Numbered from the stretch's first letter, positions 59,301 to 62,610 are shown. The stretch: 64,000 nt of DNA from Margaritifera margaritifera (GCA_029931535.1 JAQPZY010000964.1:62001-126000), one strand, 5' to 3'. Numbers and translations are program-made. The notes: generated from the sequence alone by a model not told the origin.

Positions 59301-62159
59301 TGCCCTACCCAGATGTCCTGCAGTGCAATAAAATGTGTCACAACAGCTCTAGCCAGGTGCCCAGGAGTGCAATCAAATGTGTAACAACTGCCCTATCCAG
59401 TTGTCTTGCAGTCCAATAAATGTTACAACTGCCCTACCCATGTGCCCTGCAGTGCAATAAAATGTGTAACAACTGCTCTACCCAGGTGTCCTGCAGTGCA
59501 TTAAACGTGTAACAAATGCCCTACCCAAATATCCTGCAGTGTAATAAAATGTGCAACAACTGCCCTACCCAGGTGCCCTGCTGTGAAAAACACATATTCA
59601 AACTTGCTCCTGGCTTGGTCTTTTCACCCATCAAGTACGAAGTTGACCCAGACTCTGTGACTCTTGGAATCACTAGCATGTTCTTATTTACAACAATTGA
59701 AATTTCAGCAAAAAAAACTCATTTAACACAAATGTAAAATGATTTCTGATTAGTCAAATTTCAGATCTGTATAAATCCATGATACCATAAATGTCTACAA
59801 AGTTTAGACCTTAGTGACATAATGACAATTTATGACATAATGACAAGCATTGACATGGCAACACAACAATTTTCAACCATTCTTTACAAAATTGTCTAGA
59901 TTTATGTTAGAACAGGGATAGCAGCCTTGTATTTAAGAATCTGAGGAAGTTAACTAAGGTTTTATTGGCAAAAGGAGTCTGTTATACCATACACCCAATT
60001 TCTGACATTTAAACATCTATTGACATCCTCATGTCTCCCAATGCAAAAATGTTATCCCCTAAACCCAAAATAATCAACTTTCCAGAATGTCCAAACTCTC
60101 TAGCTTTTACTTTTCTACAAATGAAGAATCACACTAGTCCACACCAGCTACGCACATTTCAAAAGACAATCTTCTTATGTATATTCTTGGTTTAAGTATG
60201 CACTGGGGAATGTTCTTGGTTTAAGTATGCACTGGGGAATGTTCTTGGTTTAAGTATGCACTGGGGAATGTTCTTGGTTTAAGTATGCACTGGGGAATGT
60301 TCTTGGTTTAAGTATGCACTGGGGAATGTTCTTGGTTTAAGTATGCACTGGGGAATGTTCTTGGTTTAAGTATGCACTGGGGAATGTTCTTGGTTTAAGT
60401 ATGCACTGGGGAATGTTCTTGGTTTAAGTATGCACTGGGGAATGTTCTTGGTTTAAGTATGCACTGGGGAATATTCTTGGTTTAAGTATGCACTGGGGAA
60501 TATTCTTGGTTTAAGTATGCACTGGGGAATGTTCTTGGTTTAAGTATGCACTGGGGAATGTTCTTGGTTTAAGTATGCACTGGGGAATGTTCTTGGTTTA
60601 AGTATGCACTGGGGAATATTCTTGGTTTAAGTATGCACTGGGGAATGTTCTTGGTATCGGTATGCCCTTGGGTATGTTCTTGGTATCAGTATGCCTCAGG
60701 GTATGTTCTTGGTATCAGTATGCCCTTGGGTATGTTTCTGGTATCAGTATGCCCTTGGGTATGTTTCTGGTATCAGTATACCCTTGGGTATGTTTCTGGT
60801 ATCAGTATGCCTGGGGAATGTTTTTGGTATCAGTATGCCCTTGGGTATCTTCATGGTATCAGAATGCCTCAGGGTATGTACTTGGTATCAGTATGCCCTT
60901 GGGTATGTTTCTGGTAACAGTATGCCCTGGGGGATAAAAACAAAGTCCAACTAGAGCTACTTCTACAGCTCACCATAGCAAATCCTGGGATTAAAGAAAC
61001 AAAATCTCTAAAATTCCACTTGCCCAGTCTGGCAAGTACTAAAAATGTTTACTCACCCAGAATAAACTTTTACTTAACCAGCTATTACAGAAATATAACA
61101 GTTGACAATGTTAATGACCTAAATTTGATCAAGTAAAAGGCTATTTTCTGGAATTTATTCTGTGACTCTTCTAGCAACAGTTGTAACTAATCACAAAGTA
61201 AGACCAGCCTGCTTTCCTTCTGGTAAGTGTTTATTCGTATTAAGAAGCGAGAGCAAAGTGCTCGTATGATCAAAACAAACTTTCAATAGAGAATATGGAC
61301 TTTAATGAACAAAGTTGACAATATTCTCAACAGAACATCCTTTTCAATAAAGAGAGAGACTGGTCAGACCTGAGTCAGCACTCACCCAATCAGACAAGTG
61401 ATTGGAAAATTCATTTGATCATCAGAAATTTTCACTTACCATTTCGAGCTAGGCAAAGTAATTTTCCACCCATGAAATCCCCACCCTTTATTTTTCATTA
61501 TATAGCCCCTCCTCTCCGGATCATGACTCAGGGGTCATAAACCCCAAATCCATAACATATGTGTCCTCTTACTTTGAATGAATGAACACATTTTGGTCTA
61601 AAAATATTTTAAAATTTCACTGTAATTGCAATTTTTTTATATTGCACTCTGACCCACCCTAGGGACCCCACTTGTAAGGTCCAAAACCCATAATCTGTCT
61701 TGCAGATGGTCATTACATGGACAAGACCCACGTACCATGTTTGATCTATTGCGACTCAACAGTTTAGCAGAAGATGCATCTGCAGACAGATGGATGGATT
61801 GGACAGACAGGGTATCACAATATCCCCTCGCTAATGCATGGGAATAATAATTAGTGTTAATAGTATTCTCAATTAAGGATGCATAAGTAATTAATTACAA
61901 GTGATTCAATCGATAACTCAGAGATTGTTTGTTTCTGTATGTTCTACTCTACTTCACATTCTTTAGAAAAGATATGATGATTGGGTTAATTCAGCCTTAC
62001 TGGAATGTGATTGAACTGGAACTGTTTTTCAGCGTACTCCCGGACCTCTTTACGGTTGCTATGGGTTTTGCTGGCCTGATACAGCATCCTCTGGAAGGAT
62101 GTCAGGCCACACACAGCAATGTGCAGAGACATGGTGTCCAAAAATCTCATGTTAGTTCT
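2009..62159 (-). CDS. POLG: POLG, DNA polymerase gamma catalytic subunit, internal 14 exons (partial gene)
   Basis: Family-A DNA polymerase that replicates and proofreads mitochondrial DNA in the matrix. Fourteen exons on the minus strand were joined by hand: 62159-62001, 58046-57906, 55771-55692, 53683-53501, 50046-49947, 46748-46657, 41310-41071, 30084-29913, 29297-29199, 24208-24051, 20374-20321, 18126-18009, 6999-6864 and 2115-2009. All junctions are GT-AG and phases match throughout, giving 613 codons without a stop. Domains in order: exonuclease segment after Exo II, Exo III (YCSGD), linker domain, the palm segment [19 protein letters not shown], motif A ([11 protein letters not shown]), and the first part of motif B (SRDHAK). 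Missing are the transit peptide, Exo I and II, the rest of motif B and motif C; these should lie on either side of the window. The gene is greatly expanded by introns of up to 11 kb. Identity is secure from family similarity along the whole length. Confidence 0.96.
2180..2340. mobile_element. Palindromic MITE, partial copy
   Basis: Shares CAGATCTGGGTCTATGCAGT and CATAGACCCTGATCTGCC hairpin blocks, and a terminal ACTTGCGTATAA, with the elements at 20067-20283 and 56713-56868. Ends only 65 bases from exon 14. Left end reads as a degraded terminal repeat. Confidence 0.6.
3561..3812 (-). pseudogene. DIRS tyrosine recombinase fragment (copy A)
   Basis: Reads [20 protein letters not shown], then EIHTFS. 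In DIRS recombinases this is LLALATARRVSELHALS, where the Arg is catalytic; here it is Gly. The downstream His-x-x-Arg and Tyr boxes are not recognisable. Non-functional. Confidence 0.7.
4408..4764 (-). pseudogene. DIRS RNase H fragment (copy A)
   Basis: Reads [16 protein letters not shown], then [20 protein letters not shown], matching the DIRS/Ty3-type RNase H pattern (N-LEM-AV, then V-SDNTT). The C-terminal part reads [17 protein letters not shown]. The catalytic acidic residues are only partly present. Confidence 0.7.
6864..6999 (-). CDS. POLG: POLG window exon 13: polymerase motif A
   Basis: Forty-five codons plus one base, starting in phase 0. It reads [20 protein letters not shown], then [17 protein letters not shown] and SYFAKIH plus the first base of Gly. 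[11 protein letters not shown] is motif A; its Asp binds the catalytic metal. Acceptor GTTGTAAAG, donor GTAAGA. The + strand open frame across it is antisense. Confidence 0.97.
8700..9010 (-). pseudogene. DIRS tyrosine recombinase C-terminal relic (copy B)
   Basis: Minus-strand reading gives [10 protein letters not shown], a stop, [18 protein letters not shown] and a following [10 protein letters not shown]. This is the pattern of the DIRS recombinase end (SLAF--NV, then STFTSFYLRD, then L-LGPVVAAQ). The catalytic Tyr is Ile here. The N-terminal part is separated from it by the piggyBac insertion. Confidence 0.6.
9128..10317 (-). mobile_element. piggyBac-like deletion derivative nested in DIRS copy B
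   Basis: Ends are TTAACTCTTTAACTA (9128) and its inverse TAGTTAAAGAGTTAA (to 10317), so the element begins and ends at TTAA, the piggyBac target. On the minus strand 9977-9550 encodes an acidic N-terminus ([20 protein letters not shown]), then [20 protein letters not shown]. It is fused to a piggyBac C-terminal Cys-rich finger ([10 protein letters not shown], stop, then HNCFYKYH). The catalytic middle is deleted and there are two stops. Confidence 0.78.
10340..11560 (-). pseudogene. DIRS RNase H and connector to recombinase (copy B)
   Basis: Reads [20 protein letters not shown], then [11 protein letters not shown] (RNase H). The connector reads [40 protein letters not shown] and later [13 protein letters not shown], as in DIRS polyproteins between RNase H and the recombinase. 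Spread over at least three frames. Confidence 0.72.
11560..12262 (-). pseudogene. DIRS reverse transcriptase (copy B)
   Basis: Reads [20 protein letters not shown], then [19 protein letters not shown], the standard DIRS RT start (F-SRLFLVPKK-GK-RPVIDLS-LN). Further on are [11 protein letters not shown], where the usual YLDD is YLDN, and [20 protein letters not shown]. One catalytic Asp is therefore lost, and frames shift around 11830-12025. Confidence 0.78.
12700..14450 (-). pseudogene. DIRS gag-like region (copy B)
   Basis: Pieces include [20 protein letters not shown] (a Cys-x-x-Cys and Trp pattern also seen in copy D) and [20 protein letters not shown]. Near the end lies [18 protein letters not shown], typical of the gag C-terminus of DIRS elements. 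Several frameshifts. Confidence 0.65.
15030..16080. repeat. Array of about 148-bp dispersed repeat units
   Basis: Diverged units recur at roughly 15188, 15331, 15481, 15626 and 15890, each with CCATATTTGATG, CAGCATCA, GCCAGGATGCTTTCTGTC and TCTGTTCAGCAGTTTT-like blocks. The same family recurs at 24880-26110. Weak amino-acid frames through it are not genes. Confidence 0.75.
17223..17575. repeat. 84-bp tandem repeat, about 4 copies
   Basis: ATGAGTAGTGTTAGTTG-like starts at 17223, 17307 and 17391 are 84 bases apart; each unit ends TTTGTCAAATATGGTTAGG. Because 84 is a multiple of three, both strands show open repeat frames, which are not genes. Confidence 0.85.
17640..17930. repeat. Dispersed repeat, copy 1 (partner at 52840-53290)
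   Basis: Shares GAGGGATGTTCCA, TGTCATAACAGT and ATTATAAGAGGTG-like blocks with the later copy. It lies directly beside the duplicated part of exon 12. Confidence 0.65.
17931..18000 (-). pseudogene. Partial tandem copy of POLG exon 12 with its splice donor
   Basis: These 70 bases match 18001-18070 at 57 positions (81 percent) with no gap, so the 3-prime 62 bases of exon 12 and 8 intron bases were duplicated in tandem. Read in the exon frame the copy has no stop and gives [20 protein letters not shown]. The donor has become GTAAAT. Because 70 is not a multiple of three, using the second donor would shift the frame. Most likely a decaying duplication within the intron; a rare alternative exon extension is possible but unproven. 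Confidence 0.85.
18009..18126 (-). CDS. POLG: POLG window exon 12: [19 protein letters not shown]
   Basis: One completing base plus 39 codons. It reads [15 protein letters not shown], then [18 protein letters not shown], a near-invariant segment of the polymerase domain. The TRR arginines, sites of human disease alleles, are intact. Acceptor GGATTTTCAG, donor GTAAGT. The last 62 coding bases and the donor are repeated once, diverged, directly downstream in the intron. Confidence 0.97.
18850..19990. repeat. Three roughly 350-bp tandem units with an inverted segment at the left
   Basis: CTGGATATCAGAAAGC-type starts at about 18995, 19360 and 19690. Each unit continues with GGAATTCATATTTGGACAAC and TTGTTTATAAACATC. 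The stretch 18929-18973 is an imperfect inverse of 19067-19117 (TTCTCA-ATCCTGATCC), so the block starts with a hairpin of about 95-base loop. Confidence 0.7.
20067..20283. mobile_element. Palindromic MITE with TA target duplication
   Basis: 217 bases flanked by TA on both sides (20065-20066 and 20284-20285). Imperfect terminal inverted repeats share TATACTTGCT and TTA-GTC. Inside are paired blocks of the type CAGATC-GGTCTATG. Same family as 2180-2340 and 56713-56868. A cut-and-paste (Tc1/mariner-like) origin is inferred from the TA. Confidence 0.72.
20321..20374 (-). CDS. POLG: POLG window exon 11: 54-base exon, QMTVWF segment
   Basis: A small exon with no detectable open frame of its own. 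One completing base, 17 codons and two bases: [17 protein letters not shown], aligning with vertebrate SQMVVWLPRSALPRAVI. Acceptor CATATTTCAG, donor GTATGC. Both phases fit exons 10 and 12. It lies 37 bases from one inverted-repeat element and about 120 bases from a hairpin element on the other side. Confidence 0.93.
20495..20658. mobile_element. Hairpin (foldback) element
   Basis: Arms of about 69 bases, 20498-20565 and 20588-20656, are near-perfect inverses. They share GATATATTTCATCGTGTGGTAC and AAAATGA, where the first shared run can be read from 20530 on. The loop is about 22 bases. It would form a strong stem in the pre-mRNA about 120 bases upstream of exon 11. No coding capacity. Confidence 0.8.
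21890..22240 (-). pseudogene. hAT transposase relic, N- and C-terminal pieces joined
   Basis: From 22230 the minus strand reads [20 protein letters not shown], a stop and NYWLNQFDF, resembling a hAT/zinc-finger transposase start. After a C-rich tract, 22126-21905 reads [20 protein letters not shown], then [21 protein letters not shown] is the hAT C-terminal dimerisation box. The middle is deleted. Confidence 0.65.
22650..23470. repeat. Roughly 150-bp repeat array, block 1
   Basis: Recurrent blocks CACCATTTTCATTTAG, GACCAATTAG, GTGAAAACCCCATGT and ATAAGATTTTCAA. The family returns at 27950-29075 with the same order of blocks. Confidence 0.75.
24051..24208 (-). CDS. POLG: POLG window exon 10: start of polymerase domain
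   Basis: Fifty-two codons plus two bases, starting in phase 0. It reads [18 protein letters not shown], then [19 protein letters not shown] and [11 protein letters not shown], aligning with vertebrate [20 protein letters not shown] and the following ISFWRNAHKRI. Acceptor TTTTCTTTTCAG; donor GTAGGT inside the Glu codon. Confidence 0.94.
24880..26110. repeat. Second array of the 148-bp dispersed family
   Basis: Units with GCCATATCTGATGGTGGAT, ATCATTTGAACAAATCTGAA and CATGCCAGGATGCTTTC recur about every 130-150 bases, same orientation as 15030-16080. Poly-T tracts separate some units. Confidence 0.75.
26388..27868. mobile_element. Non-autonomous element, 1.5 kb, with short terminal inverted repeats
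   Basis: Left end ACGTATATACTTTATTATAA, right end inverse CTGTATATACTTGCTTACAA, both continuing AGTCAA-like and both next to TA. Inner ends also mirror each other. The interior carries a dispersed repeat (27140-27500) shared with 30420-30690 and no transposase. A shorter relative begins at 54053, and the terminal motif resembles that of the palindromic MITEs. Confidence 0.6.
27140..27500. repeat. Dispersed repeat pair, copy 1
   Basis: Shares GGGATTAAGGTCA, ACTCTACTTGGCACTAAACA, GCAAAACACAAAATATAATA and GTTTGGACTTGCA with 30420-30690. Within itself 27060-27130 and 27190-27250 are also related. Confidence 0.75.
27950..29075. repeat. Roughly 150-bp repeat array, block 2
   Basis: Same family as 22650-23470: repeated GTCAGAT, CACCATTTTCA, GGACCA, GTGAAAA-CCCATGTTGATA and AACAAGATTTT blocks in the same order. 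Ends about 125 bases from exon 9. Confidence 0.72.
29199..29297 (-). CDS. POLG: POLG window exon 9: IPGCWFFK segment
   Basis: Thirty-three codons, phase 0 at both ends. It reads [18 protein letters not shown], then [14 protein letters not shown], aligning with vertebrate [20 protein letters not shown]. The Trp-Phe pair at this place is a site of human disease alleles and is kept here. Acceptor GTATTTTAG, donor GTAGAT. Confidence 0.94.
29481..29765. repeat. Minisatellite of about 19-20 bp units between exons 8 and 9
   Basis: About 14 units of ACTCATACCTATGTCTCAA type, with a longer repeat of several units visible (29600-29675 against 29670-29760). It fills nearly half of the 615-base intron between exons 8 and 9. 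Confidence 0.85.
29913..30084 (-). CDS. POLG: POLG window exon 8: charged linker insert
   Basis: One completing base plus 57 codons. It reads [18 protein letters not shown], then [12 protein letters not shown] and a Lys/Asp-rich end. I see no clear vertebrate counterpart; the vertebrate chain at this place is also a variable spacer. Inclusion rests on three facts: a good acceptor (TTTGTCCTATAG), a frame open throughout, and phases that fit both neighbours exactly (a one-base completion of Glu, then phase 0). The donor GTATTG is weak. A rival donor at GTGAAT, 20 bases further, would break the phase. Confidence 0.78.
30420..30690. repeat. Dispersed repeat pair, copy 2
   Basis: Second copy of the family at 27140-27500, same orientation, with shared ACTCTACTTGGCACTAAACA and GCAAAACACAAAATATAATA blocks. 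Confidence 0.75.
30686..30805. repeat. 30-bp tandem repeat, about 4 copies
   Basis: Units of TTAGCCTTATCCATTTATAG followed by a variable GTGGGTGAG, spaced 30 bases (TAGCC at 30691 and 30721). Confidence 0.8.
31560..31840. repeat. Dispersed repeat, copy 1 (partner at 62350-62610)
   Basis: Shares TGATTAAATAAA-CTT, CTTGTTG-CAATTAA-AATT, GGGT-AAATTCTAT and TAGT-TT-TGAAAGA with the later copy, same orientation. Confidence 0.65.
34104..34285 (-). pseudogene. Isolated exon-like piece with half a SWIM zinc finger
   Basis: Minus strand, bounded by acceptor GCAAACAG and donor GTAAGT, frame open throughout: [20 protein letters not shown], then [20 protein letters not shown] and LAHCTCQAG. The pattern of charged strand, AKCxxSM, HxxHI and AHCTCxAG matches the start of SWIM-type zinc fingers (CxCxnCxH) found in large invertebrate families, often beside YqaJ-type nucleases. 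The CxH half would be in a following exon, which I did not find. It may be a captured exon or decayed multicopy gene in the POLG intron. Confidence 0.5.
34862..35031. mobile_element. hAT-type MITE with 8-bp target duplication, nested in DIRS copy C
   Basis: Ends CAGCGGTTCCCAACCT (left) and inverse CAGCAGTTCCGAACCT (right), a classic non-autonomous hAT terminus, with GTGACCC-rich inner ends. Flanking 8-mers TATTAGGA (34854-34861) and CATTAGGA (35032-35039) match at 7 of 8. Removing the element restores the DIRS reading ATTAGGAGAATAGG seen in copy B. It is therefore younger than the DIRS insertion. Confidence 0.85.
35100..36215 (-). pseudogene. DIRS tyrosine recombinase (copy C)
   Basis: The N-terminal core-binding domain reads [20 protein letters not shown], then [16 protein letters not shown] (36215-35943). 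The catalytic domain (35862-35596) reads [20 protein letters not shown], keeping the catalytic Arg, then [13 protein letters not shown] and DPIRAL. The later boxes (about 35400-35250) are in broken frames. Best-preserved recombinase in the window. Confidence 0.75.
36250..37570 (-). pseudogene. DIRS reverse transcriptase C-terminus and RNase H (copy C)
   Basis: 37570-37515 reads [16 protein letters not shown], the RT box F-ALPFGL--SP. 37515-37294 reads [17 protein letters not shown]. 37145-36936 reads [20 protein letters not shown], then [17 protein letters not shown], around the RNase H start (usual DAS-GWGA region, degraded). 36978-36739 reads [20 protein letters not shown]. Confidence 0.72.
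37737..38920 (-). pseudogene. DIRS gag-like region (copy C)
   Basis: 37934-37737 reads [20 protein letters not shown], matching [19 protein letters not shown] text of copy D. 38800-38680 reads [16 protein letters not shown], matching [15 protein letters not shown] of copy D. A 12-G run on the + strand (38041-38052) encodes a proline run on the minus strand. Confidence 0.65.
38041..38059 (+). other. Long G-run, potential G-quadruplex
   Basis: Twelve consecutive G, an A, then six G, inside the gag-like region of DIRS copy C. Similar shorter runs are at 51463-51482 and 52668-52681. Any of these could form quadruplex DNA; function is not implied. Confidence 0.7.
39777..40027 (-). mobile_element. 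tRNA-derived SINE with target-site duplication
   Basis: The minus strand starts with a tRNA-like head at 40027 (GGGGCCATGGGTGTCTGAGT). It has A-box-like TGTCTGAGTGGTC and B-box-like GGGTTTAAGTCTTGCC, resembling a Leu/Ser tRNA. A conserved body follows (GTTCTTCCTGGGGACTTCCC), ending in an AAATCC repeat tail at 39777-39792. It is flanked by the 12-bp direct repeat TAYAAACCTGGA (39765-39776 and 40028-40039; 11 of 12). SINEs of this design are common in molluscs. Confidence 0.85.
40187..40440 (+). pseudogene. LINE-like C-terminal fragment (post-RT Cys/His region)
   Basis: The + strand reads [20 protein letters not shown], then [20 protein letters not shown]. This matches the region after reverse transcriptase in many invertebrate non-LTR elements (GR--TP---R-C-FC---EDE-HF---C--Y---R--Y). 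No upstream RT domain in frame is visible before the SINE. A short truncated piece. Confidence 0.55.
41071..41310 (-). CDS. POLG: POLG window exon 7: linker domain, LTWDGFP segment
   Basis: One completing base, 79 codons and two bases. It reads [14 protein letters not shown], then [35 protein letters not shown] and [30 protein letters not shown] is near-invariant in animal POLG. The acceptor is ACATAG downstream of an A/T-rich tract; donor GTGAGG. This is the longest exon in the window. Confidence 0.96.
41440..44645 (-). mobile_element. DIRS-type element, copy D: termini, gag and RT start only
   Basis: Inverted termini 41440-41620 and 44480-44645 share GGAGTACAACCAC, CAAATCCAGCCCT, ATCTGCCCA--TAGGTGGAAG and TCAGACAA-AGTGATC. 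The interior is gag-like (43950-42170) followed by the start of the reverse transcriptase (42100-41660: [17 protein letters not shown] and, in broken frames, a degraded F-SRLFLVPK region). All RNase H and recombinase sequence is missing, with the RT running straight into the left terminus. So it is an internally deleted but doubly-terminated copy. Confidence 0.82.
42170..43950 (-). pseudogene. DIRS gag-like region (copy D)
   Basis: Starts with [20 protein letters not shown] (43936 on), the Cys-x-x-Cys and Trp pattern also in copy B. It continues through [20 protein letters not shown], then [20 protein letters not shown] and [20 protein letters not shown] (42480 on). Frameshifts in several places. 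Confidence 0.65.
45331..45548. repeat. 50-bp tandem repeat, about 4.4 copies
   Basis: GGCAACATCCACATCACCAA starts recur at 45331, 45381, 45431, 45481 and 45531, exactly 50 bases apart, with very few differences, so the array is young. Confidence 0.95.
45595..46345. repeat. 37-bp tandem repeat, about 20 copies
   Basis: Units of CTAAGTGATTACATAGGTGA followed by CTTTAAAGGTCTGTATC, period 37. Two sub-variants (AAAGGCCTCTATC and AAAGGTCTGTATC) alternate in places, pointing to repeated local duplication. Begins about 50 bases after the 50-bp array and ends about 310 bases from exon 6. Confidence 0.95.
46657..46748 (-). CDS. POLG: POLG window exon 6: linker region
   Basis: Thirty codons plus two bases, starting in phase 0. 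It begins with an acidic EEETAED stretch and ends [13 protein letters not shown] plus the first two bases of Glu, matching the vertebrate acidic spacer and PGHPGWYRKLC. The donor GTGCGT is non-consensus at several positions but is the only one that joins in frame to WYKELC of the next exon. The exon sits between two large tandem arrays (37-bp array downstream, 44-bp satellite upstream in the gene). Confidence 0.9.
46749..49946 (-). other. POLG intron between exons 5 and 6, almost entirely satellite
   Basis: Of 3198 bases about 2850 are the 44-bp satellite. Only about 150 bases near exon 6 and 195 near exon 5 remain for splice signals. Confidence 0.9.
46900..49752. repeat. 44-bp satellite array, about 65 copies
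   Basis: Monomer of the type ATACTAGTTAAATGCAAAGT, then ATTATACTGAACGGTTGGCG and AGTT. Variants differ at a few positions (GAACGG, GCACGG, GAACAG; GGCGAG or GGTGAG; TATACTAG, TAGACTAG, TATCTTAG). A 43-base variant GAACGTTGGCGGG occurs at 48321 and 49112. Seven consecutive monomers (47557-47828) carry ATGCAAATG in place of ATGCAAAGT. No open coding potential; multiple stops. Confidence 0.97.
49947..50046 (-). CDS. POLG: POLG window exon 5: start of linker/spacer region
   Basis: Too short to stand out as an open frame; found by reading the minus strand. One completing base and 33 codons: [21 protein letters not shown], then a lysine-rich tail. DPWLWDLDW aligns with vertebrate DPWLWDLEW. Acceptor GATTGAAG, donor GTAAGA, ending in phase 0. 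The basic tail resembles the Lys-rich stretch at this place in vertebrate POLG. The donor lies 195 bases upstream (in transcript sense) of the 44-bp satellite that fills the next intron. Confidence 0.92.
50315..50379. repeat. (TA)n microsatellite
   Basis: An uninterrupted run of about 31 TA dinucleotides. Confidence 0.97.
51768..52116. repeat. 29-bp tandem repeat, about 12 copies
   Basis: Units of TTATGCCATGCAGTTCTACT followed by GCCTCAAA, spaced 29 bases (CCATGCAG at 51772, 51801 and 51830). All three + frames stay open through it because the unit lacks stops in phase; these frames are not genes. Confidence 0.93.
52840..53290. repeat. Dispersed repeat, copy 2, ending in three 66-76-bp units
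   Basis: Shares GAGAGATGTTCCATCA, TGTCATAACAGT and TTATAAGAGGTGCAGCAG blocks with 17640-17930. Three units of TTATAAGAGGTGCAGCAGTA start near 53093, 53159 and 53235. Confidence 0.68.
53501..53683 (-). CDS. POLG: POLG window exon 4: end of exonuclease domain and start of linker
   Basis: One completing base, 60 codons and two bases. It reads [20 protein letters not shown], then [12 protein letters not shown] and [12 protein letters not shown], among the best conserved stretches of the family. Acceptor TGTTTAG; donor GTATGT after two bases of a Glu codon. Reading through the donor gives a stop seven codons later, as expected for an intron. Confidence 0.96.
53684..55691 (-). other. POLG intron between exons 3 and 4
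   Basis: Contains a short TIR-type element start at 54051-54300 (CCGTATATACTAGCTTATAA, related to the 26388 element) and a 41-bp array (54385-54882). 54890-55691 holds nothing recognised apart from an inverted GGGAAGGCA-type pair near 55100 and 55215. Confidence 0.72.
54385..54882. repeat. 41-bp tandem repeat, about 12 copies
   Basis: Units of GGAATGCAGGGACCAGGTAT followed by TATTTATCAGGTTTGCATTT, period 41. Since 41 is not a multiple of three and no unit carries a stop in any + phase, long + frames (up to 169 codons, 54381-54890) run through it. They are repeat artefacts. Confidence 0.95.
55692..55771 (-). CDS. POLG: POLG window exon 3: exonuclease motif III
   Basis: Twenty-six codons plus two bases; starts in phase 0 after TTTTGCAG and ends two bases into an Arg codon at donor GTAATG. 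It contains [13 protein letters not shown], the exonuclease III motif with the Tyr and metal-binding Asp of the proofreading site in place, so proofreading is expected to be intact. The split Arg codon is completed by the first base of the next exon. Confidence 0.95.
55772..57905 (-). other. POLG intron between exons 2 and 3
   Basis: Contains short repeats of the AATTCAAGCACTTTCAAGG type (55930-56360), a MITE copy (56713-56868) and a block of about 220-bp related units with GACCTTGA--CAAGGTC and CATCAAGGG-TTTAG (57210-57670). The rest is AT-rich without recognised elements. Confidence 0.72.
56713..56868. mobile_element. Palindromic MITE, truncated copy
   Basis: Begins at TA with CCATATATACTTGCAAATAA and contains a 17-base perfect inverted pair, CATAGACCCTGATCTGC (from 56752) and its inverse GCAGATCAGGGTCTATG. 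Same family as 20067-20283; the right end is missing. Confidence 0.72.
57906..58046 (-). CDS. POLG: POLG window exon 2: exonuclease domain
   Basis: Forty-seven codons, phase 0 at both ends. It reads [19 protein letters not shown] and ends [11 protein letters not shown], aligning with the vertebrate SSVNSLAEVHRLY and GTMKDIRENFQ segments. The acceptor is ACAG before a Gly codon and the donor is GTACAG. The + strand open frame overlapping this exon is antisense and not a gene. Confidence 0.93.
58160..58720. repeat. Dispersed repeat, copy 1 (partner at 61440-61850)
   Basis: Both copies run from a CCCCT-rich start through a CATA-ATGTGTATCCTCTT-like middle to a GGACAGACAGAGGGTATCA and AATATCCCC end, a pattern frequent in bivalve non-coding DNA. 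Confidence 0.6.
58908..59590. repeat. 44-bp tandem repeat, about 15 copies
   Basis: Units of GTAACAACTGCCCTACCCAG followed by GTGTCCTGCAGTGCAATAAA, mostly 44 bases apart (AATGTGTAAC at 58927 and 58971). Units are more diverged than in the 46900 array and differ in sequence, so the shared period is not shared ancestry. The + frames through it are artefacts. Confidence 0.9.
60184..60937. repeat. 29-bp tandem repeat, about 26 copies in two halves
   Basis: First half (to about 60650) is 16 nearly identical units of TTCTTGGTTTAAGTATGCAC followed by TGGGGAATG. Second half is ten diverged units of TTCTTGGTATCAGTATGCCC type. The sharp change at about 60655 shows that only one end has been recently amplified. 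The open + frames in the second half are artefacts. Confidence 0.96.
61440..61850. repeat. Dispersed repeat, copy 2
   Basis: Second copy of the 58160-58720 family, ending GACAGACAGGGTATCACAAT and ATCCCC. Confidence 0.6.
62001..62159 (-). CDS. POLG: POLG window exon 1: exonuclease domain after Exo II
   Basis: Fifty-three codons, phase 0 at both ends. It begins with [13 protein letters not shown], which aligns with the vertebrate segment [10 protein letters not shown] that follows exonuclease motif II, and continues with [15 protein letters not shown]. The acceptor is a run of nine T followed by CAG; the donor is GTAAGG. The preceding exon with the Exo II motif (GHNVSFDR type) was searched for up to 64000 and not found, so it must lie upstream of the window. 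Confidence 0.93.
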
Positions 62160-62349
62160 CTGAAAAAAAAATCTCCATCGCTGAAATGGCTGTACAGGTA
62201 AGATTTAACAGTATAACACTGACATTTGATCCCTTTGCACCATGTAATTTTTAACTATAACTTGTGTGGCAGTGTATCAATGCATATCAATCTTTAAAGC
62301 AAAATATGTGATGCCTAGGCCTTAATTAAAAAGAAAAAAGATACCTGTA

Positions 62350-62610
62350 ATAGCAACTATCCTTTATCCTCCATTAATTGTCTGAGGACGTGATTAAATA
62401 AACCTTTACCATGGATCTTGACCAGATTTTATTGTCAACTAGATATTATGTATATATGAGGTAGAAAGTCTGCTTGTTGCCAATTAACAATTAATTTTTA
62501 ACAACAGTAGAGTGGTATAAGATACTGTTAGTGGGTAAAATTCTATAAAATAGTCTTATGAAAGAAAAAATCATTTTTATTAAAAAAAAACAGTTTCAGA
62601 GACAAATATG
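62350..62610. repeat. Dispersed repeat, copy 2 (partner at 31560-31840)
   Basis: Same orientation and block order as the first copy (TGATTAAATAAACCTT, CTTGTTGCCAATTAACAATT, GGGTAAAATTCTAT). Confidence 0.65.

Larger units (their letters stand above)
58047..62000 (-). other. POLG intron between exons 1 and 2
   Basis: Contains two copies of a dispersed repeat (58160-58720 and 61440-61850), a 44-bp array (58908-59590), a 29-bp array (60184-60937), and CTTGCCCAG/ACTCACCCAG patches (61020-61450). 59600-60180 shows nothing recognised. Confidence 0.75.

Noticed and set aside
59018..59419. 133-codon + strand frame with many Cys and CPTQ-like repeats
   Set aside because: Open only because the 44-bp repeat unit lacks stops; no start context, splice sites or family resemblance.
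60633..60954. Three overlapping + strand frames rich in VSVCPWV / GMFLVS repeats
   Set aside because: They are the three phases of the 29-bp minisatellite, not a repetitive protein.
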